Assembly: GCA_043746555.1 (NCBI GenBank)
Contig: JAYTQU010000192.1
Span: 1-7,007, forward strand
From: CAZQYC01 sp043746555
GTDB taxonomy: Bacteria > Pseudomonadota > Gammaproteobacteria > Steroidobacterales > Steroidobacteraceae
Direction: 5' to 3'
Length of the DNA: 7,007 bases
Shown: positions 1 to 4,484 of the stretch, in pieces
Numbering within the stretch: position 1 is the stretch's first letter
Layout: each line of letters opens with the position of its first letter
Made by a program: the position numbers and the translations under genes
The notes under the pieces: model-generated
The model's input: only the letters and a program-made list of their open reading frames with translations
Told to the model about the DNA's origin: nothing
Databases searched by the model: none

Positions 1-153
1 GCGGCTCACTCACTCACTCTTGCCGTGCCGCTCTTACAGTGCTACCTTCCGCACCGCGCGTTACGCAAGCAGGATAAGAACGCTAATAACCGCGTAACGA
101 TACAGGGGCGCGTTGTGTTGAGACCTCGTTTACGATGGTCCGCCGATGCGAGT
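1..153. other. Gene-poor stretch before the terminator; upstream gene or RNA not identified
   Basis: No convincing coding sequence is visible here. Forward frames 2 and 3 close at a TAA at 95-97 and a TAA at 75-77, and the short peptides they would end match nothing I recognise. Frame 1 stays open but has no recognisable protein character. There is a short CTCA tandem run at 5-20. An 8-bp inverted repeat, CGTTACGC (59-66) with GCGTAACG (92-99), is separated by 25 bases. I found no T-loop signature of a tRNA and no tail of a known stable RNA. Because a strong + strand terminator follows directly, this is most likely the 3' end or trailer of a transcript starting before the window, or the end of an unrecognised small RNA. 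Confidence 0.4.
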
Positions 154-183
154 AAAGCGGCTCAATGCGAGCCGCTTTTTTTT
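154..183 (+). terminator. Rho-independent terminator
   Basis: A perfect 10-bp stem, AAAGCGGCTC (154-163) pairing with GAGCCGCTTT (169-178), has a 5-base AATGC loop and runs into eight consecutive T (176-183). GC-rich stem, short loop and T tract are the textbook arrangement for intrinsic termination on the + strand. On the - strand the stem would be followed by only three T, so it is probably one-directional. It ends a transcript coming from before or within positions 1-153 and insulates alaA from it. Confidence 0.93.
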
Positions 184-209
184 ATGTACAAGGATGTACG
201 GTGCACTGG
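183..209 (+). repeat. Direct repeat copy 1 (27 bp)
   Basis: This copy matches 233-259 at 25 of 27 positions; it differs at 188 (A versus C) and 191 (A versus G). The last 18 bases (192-209, GGATGTACGGTGCACTGG) are identical in both copies. It includes the small palindrome GTAC-AAGGAT-GTAC. The start-to-start distance between copies is exactly 50 bp. Confidence 0.9.
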
Positions 210-232
210 AAATGCAGGAGCAATTTTCAGTG

Positions 233-259
233 TATGTCCAGGGATGTACGGTGCACTGG
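233..259 (+). repeat. Direct repeat copy 2 (27 bp)
   Basis: Second copy of the repeat seen at 183-209, with an identical 18-base core at 242-259. Beyond the core the copies diverge. Copy 1 continues into the GGAAATGCAGGA tail, while copy 2 continues into the central GCCGGTG stem. They therefore look like related modules joined to different tails rather than a simple tandem duplication. Confidence 0.9.
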
Positions 260-290
260 CCGGTGATTGTTCCCTACAACACCGGCATTC

Positions 291-307
291 CCCACATCCA
301 TGTGGGT
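291..307 (-). repeat. Palindrome unit 3, inverted orientation
   Basis: A 7-bp stem with a 2-base centre, CCCACAT-CC-ATGTGGG. Read on the - strand it gives ACATGGATGT, matching the ACAnGGATGT core of the two forward units. Its outer stem bases (CCC/GGG) differ from those of the other units yet still pair, which suggests the pairing is conserved rather than the exact sequence. Confidence 0.75.
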
Positions 308-339
308 CCGCTGAAAACTGCTCCTGCGTTTCCAGCACT

Positions 340-381
340 TACTACATCCCTGTAGGTCGGAAACGCAGGAAGTCATTTTGC
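340..381. repeat. Palindrome unit 4 and an extra forward tail
   Basis: CTACA-TCCC-TGTAG (342-355) is the fourth palindrome. To its left lies an inverted tail (311-338). To its right, GGAAACGCAGGAAG (359-372) followed by CATTTTG is a degenerate forward tail resembling GGAAATGCAGGAGC at 208-221. The palindrome is thus flanked by two tails in opposite orientation. The repeat array therefore extends past the long hairpin to about 381 and supplies the TTG codon that could be mistaken for the alaA start. Confidence 0.65.
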
Positions 382-425
382 CTCGCGGTGATGCGCGTCT
401 CACCGAATCCAGTCGAATCTGCTAT

Positions 426-454
426 CTTTTCCGTCCAGGTTCAATTGCTTTAAT
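426..454 (+). promoter_or_regulatory. Possible alaA promoter; leaderless start possible
   Basis: TTTAAT at 449-454 matches the -10 consensus at 5 of 6 positions and ends 7 bases before the ATG at 462. Transcription could therefore begin at or very near the start codon. The matching -35 region is poor: TTTTCC (427-432) with 16-bp spacing matches 3 of 6. An alternative -10 is TATCTT at 423-428, which would give a leader of about 30 bases. No clear Shine-Dalgarno lies in front of the ATG, which fits a leaderless mRNA but does not prove it. Confidence 0.35.
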
Positions 455-461
455 TTTAGTC

Positions 462-1721
462 ATGCGCGCTATTCATCCCAGTTCCGGTCTTGCCGATGTT
501 CGTTACGAAATTCGTGGCGACCTCGCACGGCGCGCCAATGAGATGGAGCGATTGGGCCACGACATCGTGATGCTCAACATCGGCAATCCCGGTGTGTTCG
601 GATTTAGAACGCCGGAAACAATGCGGCTCGCGATGATCGAGAATCTGCGGTCGGCGGAAGCTTACTGTCATCAAAAAGGCATTTTCCCGGCACGGGAAGC
701 GGTGGTGATGCAGCAACAAAGTCGCGGTGTACGCGGTATGACCGCCGATGAAGTGTTCATGGGCAATGGCGTGAGCGAGCTGATCGATCTTGTGCTGCGT
801 GCGCTGTTGTCCGCCGACGATGAGGTGCTGGTGCCGAGTCCCGACTATCCGTTGTGGACAGCTGCGGTCATCTTAAATCGCGGCAAAGCCGTGCACTATC
901 CATGTCGGCCGGAAAACGGGTTTGCTCCTGACCCGGCTGACATCGAAAAGCTGATCACCGGCCGCACTCGCGCGATCGTGGTCATCAATCCGAATAATCC
1001 CACCGGCGCCGTTTATTCGCGCACTACGCTCGAAGCGATTGCCAAGCTCGCGGAGAAACATCGACTGGTTGTGTTTGCCGATGAAATCTACGATCAAATT
1101 TTGTACGACGATGCCGAGTTCGTGCCGATGGCGACGCTCGTACACAACACGCTGTGCGCCACCATGTCTGGATTGTCGAAAGTGTATCGCGCCTGTGGCT
1201 ATCGCGTCGGTTGGACGGCGTTCTCGGGCGATGTTGAGTCTGCACGCGACTATTTGGCCGCCTTAGATAAGTTGGCGTCGTTACGCTTGTGCAGTAATGT
1301 GCCTGGGCAATGGGCGGTACAAACCGCGCTCGGTGGCTACCAAAGCATTCACGAACTCACTCGGCCGGGCGGCCGACTCTATGAATCGCGACAAGCGATT
1401 CTCGACGGCGTTGTCAAATCCAAATACCTCACATTGCGCGAACCGCGTGGAGCGCTCTATGCGTTTCTCGGTGTACGCACAGAAGTGCTACCGGATTTCG
1501 ACGATCAAAAATTCGCGATGGATTTGCTCGAACACAAACACGTCTTGGTTGCGCCGGGCAACGGTTTCAATACGCCGTACCGCAATCACTTTCGCATCAC
1601 CAATTTGCCGCGCGCCGAAGTGTTGACCGACGTGTTCGCTCGCATGGAAGAAGTGCTCGACAGCTACGCATCGGGTCAACCGCCCGTGTCGCGCGCTGCG
1701 CCGAGATTGAAGGCGATCTGA
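462..1721 (+). CDS. alaA: Glutamate-pyruvate aminotransferase AlaA (PLP-dependent, class I/II)
   Basis: Cytoplasmic enzyme that moves an amino group from glutamate to pyruvate, making alanine. The 419 residues align over their full length with what I know of E. coli AlaA/YfbQ (about 405 residues). Shared signatures include LNIGNP near the N terminus, GNGVSELI, PSPDYPLWTAAV, INPNNPTGAVYS (NNPTG at 178-182), FADEIYD with D207 and Y210 for the cofactor ring, and GLSKVYR with the Schiff-base lysine K240. LASLRLCSNVP, QTALGGYQSI, RGALYAF and HFRITNLPR follow, with R378 as the substrate carboxylate arginine. The ATG at 462 is preferred because the homologous region begins just after it. The open frame extends upstream to a TTG at 378, but those 28 codons overlap repeat DNA. 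The tail after VLDSYASG is slightly longer than in the enteric protein. The gene is complete, and the next gene is unrelated in function. Confidence 0.92.
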   Translation: MRAIHPSSGLADVRYEIRGDLARRANEMERLGHDIVMLNIGNPGVFGFRTPETMRLAMIENLRSAEAYCHQKGIFPAREAVVMQQQSRGVRGMTADEVFMGNGVSELIDLVLRALLSADDEVLVPSPDYPLWTAAVILNRGKAVHYPCRPENGFAPDPADIEKLITGRTRAIVVINPNNPTGAVYSRTTLEAIAKLAEKHRLVVFADEIYDQILYDDAEFVPMATLVHNTLCATMSGLSKVYRACGYRVGWTAFSGDVESARDYLAALDKLASLRLCSNVPGQWAVQTALGGYQSIHELTRPGGRLYESRQAILDGVVKSKYLTLREPRGALYAFLGVRTEVLPDFDDQKFAMDLLEHKHVLVAPGNGFNTPYRNHFRITNLPRAEVLTDVFARMEEVLDSYASGQPPVSRAAPRLKAI

Positions 1722-1784
1722 TCGTTTCTCGAACCGCCGCAACGGGGAATGGCGTTACGCCATGCTTACCCGTAATCTGCGCGC
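1722..1784. promoter_or_regulatory. Short intergenic gap with a dyad and a possible -10 box
   Basis: A near-perfect 15-base dyad, ATGGCGT-T-ACGCCAT (1749-1763), sits in the gap. It has no following T tract, so it is not a convincing terminator and could be a protein site or a weak hairpin. TAATCT at 1773-1778 has the key A2 and T6 of a -10 box and ends 6 bases before the ATG at 1785. No good -35 or Shine-Dalgarno is visible. The repair pair may therefore have its own weak, possibly leaderless promoter, or be read through from alaA. Confidence 0.3.
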
Positions 1785-4484
1785 ATGCTGGACCGTAGCG
1801 CGCTTTCCCCGCAACTGATCGACGCCGTCGAAGCGGGCGCGATCGTGCTCACATCGAATCAGCGGAGCGCGCACTTGTTAAAACTGCGCTACGCGAATCA
1901 TGCGGTGGCGCAAGGGCGAACCGCGTGGGCGACACCCGCGATTCATTCTATGAACACGTTTGTGTTGCAGCTGTGGCGCACGCAAGGCCATACGCACGAA
2001 CGTGTGTTGTCGGCCGAACAGTCGCAAATGGTGTGGGAGCGAATCGTCGCCTCATCCAAATGGTCGGAGCAGTTGTTGAGTCCGCGCGCGGCGGCGAGCA
2101 CGGCATTTCGCTCCTGGGAGCGCTTGCAGTCGTGGTGTATTTCTCGCGCTGACTTGATCGAGCAGAGTACGGCCACGGAAGGCGTCGAGTCGCGCGCGCT
2201 ATGGGAATGGAGCGAGCGCTTTAATGAGCTGTGTCGCGAACGATCTTGGTTGCCGGTTGCGCGCCTGCCGGAGCGTTTAATCGAAACTGAAATTGCGGCG
2301 GCGGATTTACGATTAGCGACAGTGGCAAGTGAGGATCTCGCGCCGAACCACAGAGCCTTGCTTAAGTATCTCGCCGGTCGCGGCGCGCGCTGCGAACCGC
2401 TGCGATCGCCCGGAGTAACGGGCGCACTCGAAGTAGTCGAATGCGAATCACCCGAGCATGAATTACGATCGGCCGCTCTTTGGGCGCGACAACAATTGCG
2501 CGAAGGATTGCGATCGATCGCCGTCGTCGTTCCGGATCTTAACGAACGTGCGATGGAGGTTCGTCGCGTATTCGCCGACGTGTTGGCACCCGCGACGCGC
2601 ACCTTCGATACGAGCCATGCGATTGGTAATGATCGCGCGCAACAAGAAGCGAGTTTTGCCGTCGCCGGGTACCACCGTCTTGCCGATTTTCCCATCGTGC
2701 GAGCGGCCCTCGATCTCCTGCGGCTCGCCGTCGGTCGTGCAAGCAGTACGCTTGTCGGCGGTATCTTGCGCAGTCCATTCCTCGCGGCGAGTGTGCAGGA
2801 AGGATCGCAACGCGCACTTGCCGATGCGCGACTGCGCAGTCACGTTCGCGAGCACTACGACCTTGCTTCGCTCGATCGTATCGCAACGCCAGGCTGTCCT
2901 TTACTTGGTCGTTGTCTGCGTGAGGCGCAAACACTAAGACTCGCCGCGCCATCGCGCGCGTTGCCGAGTGCGATGGCGGAACAGTTCATCGAACTATGGC
3001 GTGCGTTCGGTTGGCCCGGCGATACTTCGCTCGATAGCGATGAGCAACAAATAGCGGCACGCATACAAGCGTGTTTGGCGGAGTTCGGCGCCTTGGATGA
3101 CTTGCTCGGCGTGCTTGGGTTCGCCAATGCGGTACGCGAATTCGAATTGTTAGTGCAAGCCACCAACTTCGAGCCGCGAAGTTTTCCGGCACCGATCGTG
3201 ATTCTCGACCAACACTCCATGAGTGGAATGCAGTTCGATGCGCTACGCGTTACCGGAATGGACGAATCGCGTTGGCCGCCGCCGGCGTCGCCCGATCCGT
3301 TCATTCCGATTGCATTACAAGTTCGCGTCGGCATGCCGTTCGCCGCGGCGAAACTTGCACTCGCACAGGCGCAGCGTCAATTGCGCGACTTGCAAAGCGC
3401 CGCCGATCGAATCGTGTTTAGTTGGGCGAGCAGCGATCAAGATGTGGACATCTTACCGAGCCCACTGCTCGATGGACTTTCGCTGCACGCCGATACGGCA
3501 GTGCTCGATACGTACGCGATGCAAATGTTCGCCGTGAAGCCGCAACTTGAAACGGTGAAAGAGGACGCGGCGCCCGCGCTTGTCGATGGATACGGCCGCG
3601 GTGGCGCGCTCATTTTTGAGTTGCAAGCGATGTGTCCGTTTCGGGCCTTTGCGCAGTTGCGGCTCGATGCGCGTCCCCTCGATTCCAAAGCACCCAACAT
3701 CGACGCGCGCGAACGCGGCACGTTGATTCACGCGGCACTGGCGGATCTGTGGCAAACGCTTGGCGGTTTGGATGGATTACTCGCGCGCACACCGGCGCAG
3801 CTCGAAGTATCGATTCGCACGCTGCTGGCGCGTCATGCCGAAAAATTGCTTGACGGCGCGTCGCCGCATCGGATTCGTCTATTGCAAATCGAACAGGAAT
3901 TAGCGACCGAGCGAATTCTCGCGCTGTTAGCGTTGGATCGACAGCGATCGCCATTTCAAGTGGCGCAACGTCCAGAAACGAAGGAACACGCGCGTGTCGG
4001 AAATTTGCAATTCGAACTGCGCCTTGATCGCATGGACGAGTTGCTCGATGCGCAAAAGCAGGGGCAACGCGTCATCATCGATTACAAAACAGGAAACAAC
4101 GTCAGCATGCAGTCGTGGGCGCGAGACCGACCCGAGCAACCGCAGTTGCCGTTGTATGCAGTCACGCATCGACCCTCGCTGGTTGCTGTCGCATTCGCGA
4201 CACTGGGCGCAAAGGGCGTGGCATACCAAGGTGTCGCGCGCGACGACGATGTGTTGCCCGGCATTCAAGCTTTCAACGGCAAGCATCCGCCTTCGGCCCA
4301 GGTCGAGTGGAGTGGGTTGCTCGATTATTGGGAGAGGGTGATCGCTCGCTTGGCTAATGAGTTTGCAACTGGCGACGCTCGTGTCGATCCATTGCCCTCT
4401 GCTTGTCGGTACTGCCACCTCAGTACGCTGTGCCGAGTTCGCGAGCAGGCGATTACACCTGAGGATGTTGAGGGGGGCACGTGA
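1785..4484 (+). CDS. AddB-like DNA repair protein with PD-(D/E)XK nuclease and Fe-S cluster
   Basis: An 899-residue protein of the proteobacterial family related to AddB (the roughly 900-residue 'probable DNA repair protein' group, TIGR03623 as I recall). It is expected to be the nuclease/scaffold partner of the downstream helicase in processing double-strand breaks. The N-terminal helicase-like half begins with GAIVLTSNQRSAHLLK where a Walker A would lie, and no GKT/GKS is present, so ATP hydrolysis there is unlikely. Family landmarks are AVVVPDL (246-252), the LADFPIVRAALDLL stretch, and VTGMDESRWPPP from 489. The C-terminal nuclease has GTLIHAAL (H649), LDRMDEL (D748, D751) and VIIDYKTG (D766, K768). 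Cysteines C617, C874, C877 and C883 form the separated C...Cx2Cx5C pattern of AddB iron-sulfur clusters. The start is well fixed: an in-frame TAA lies at 1773-1775 and the next Met is near residue 55. No frameshift is seen. Confidence 0.9.
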   Translation: MLDRSALSPQLIDAVEAGAIVLTSNQRSAHLLKLRYANHAVAQGRTAWATPAIHSMNTFVLQLWRTQGHTHERVLSAEQSQMVWERIVASSKWSEQLLSPRAAASTAFRSWERLQSWCISRADLIEQSTATEGVESRALWEWSERFNELCRERSWLPVARLPERLIETEIAAADLRLATVASEDLAPNHRALLKYLAGRGARCEPLRSPGVTGALEVVECESPEHELRSAALWARQQLREGLRSIAVVVPDLNERAMEVRRVFADVLAPATRTFDTSHAIGNDRAQQEASFAVAGYHRLADFPIVRAALDLLRLAVGRASSTLVGGILRSPFLAASVQEGSQRALADARLRSHVREHYDLASLDRIATPGCPLLGRCLREAQTLRLAAPSRALPSAMAEQFIELWRAFGWPGDTSLDSDEQQIAARIQACLAEFGALDDLLGVLGFANAVREFELLVQATNFEPRSFPAPIVILDQHSMSGMQFDALRVTGMDESRWPPPASPDPFIPIALQVRVGMPFAAAKLALAQAQRQLRDLQSAADRIVFSWASSDQDVDILPSPLLDGLSLHADTAVLDTYAMQMFAVKPQLETVKEDAAPALVDGYGRGGALIFELQAMCPFRAFAQLRLDARPLDSKAPNIDARERGTLIHAALADLWQTLGGLDGLLARTPAQLEVSIRTLLARHAEKLLDGASPHRIRLLQIEQELATERILALLALDRQRSPFQVAQRPETKEHARVGNLQFELRLDRMDELLDAQKQGQRVIIDYKTGNNVSMQSWARDRPEQPQLPLYAVTHRPSLVAVAFATLGAKGVAYQGVARDDDVLPGIQAFNGKHPPSAQVEWSGLLDYWERVIARLANEFATGDARVDPLPSACRYCHLSTLCRVREQAITPEDVEGGT
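4470..4484 (+). promoter_or_regulatory. Ribosome binding site and GTGA stop/start overlap
   Basis: The sequence TTGAGGGGGGCAC directly precedes GTG at 4481 and supplies a GAGG/GGGG Shine-Dalgarno at suitable spacing. It is the clearest ribosome binding site in the window. The GTG start shares bases with the TGA stop of the AddB-like gene (GTGA, 4481-4484). This is a classic arrangement for translational coupling and matched amounts of two subunits. Confidence 0.8.

Larger units (their letters stand above)
183..357. repeat. Nested palindromic intergenic element (long imperfect hairpin)
   Basis: The left arm (about 187-230) and right arm (about 311-354) are imperfect inverted repeats. The best part pairs 201-230 with 311-338, with 26 of 28 aligned positions identical plus a 2-base indel. 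At the centre, GCCGGTG (259-265) pairs with CACCGGC (280-286), and TTGT (267-270) pairs with ACAA (276-279) around the loop TCCCT. The whole element could therefore fold as one hairpin of about 170 bases. Each arm also contains small self-palindromes built on TACAnGGATGTA. It has no coding potential and begins right after the terminator T tract, a common site for REP/BIME-type or MITE-like elements. I do not recognise it as a named family. Confidence 0.8.

Noticed and set aside
1..153. tRNA or other stable RNA gene
   Set aside because: No acceptor/T-loop pattern or recognisable 3' end on either strand; only a short inverted repeat is visible.
183..259. Possible CRISPR repeats (two similar 27-bp copies spaced 50 bp apart)
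   Set aside because: Only two direct copies exist, the rest of the region is inverted copies of the same modules, the 23-base gap is related to other parts of the element, and no cas gene is present.
183..381. Retron-like msr/msd because of the nested inverted repeats
   Set aside because: No reverse transcriptase is encoded in the window; the downstream gene is a standard aminotransferase, and the repeat structure is better explained by REP/MITE-type modules.
25..453. 142-codon open frame spanning the terminator and the repeat
   Set aside because: It reads through a strong terminator and palindromic repeats, has no recognisable protein character, and stops just before alaA; open by chance.
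1749..1763. Terminator for alaA
   Set aside because: The dyad is short and is followed by mixed sequence rather than a T tract.
1943..2695. 250-codon open frame on the - strand
   Set aside because: It lies wholly inside the well-supported AddB-like gene, and its translation is rich in R and S as expected for a shadow frame in GC-rich coding DNA.
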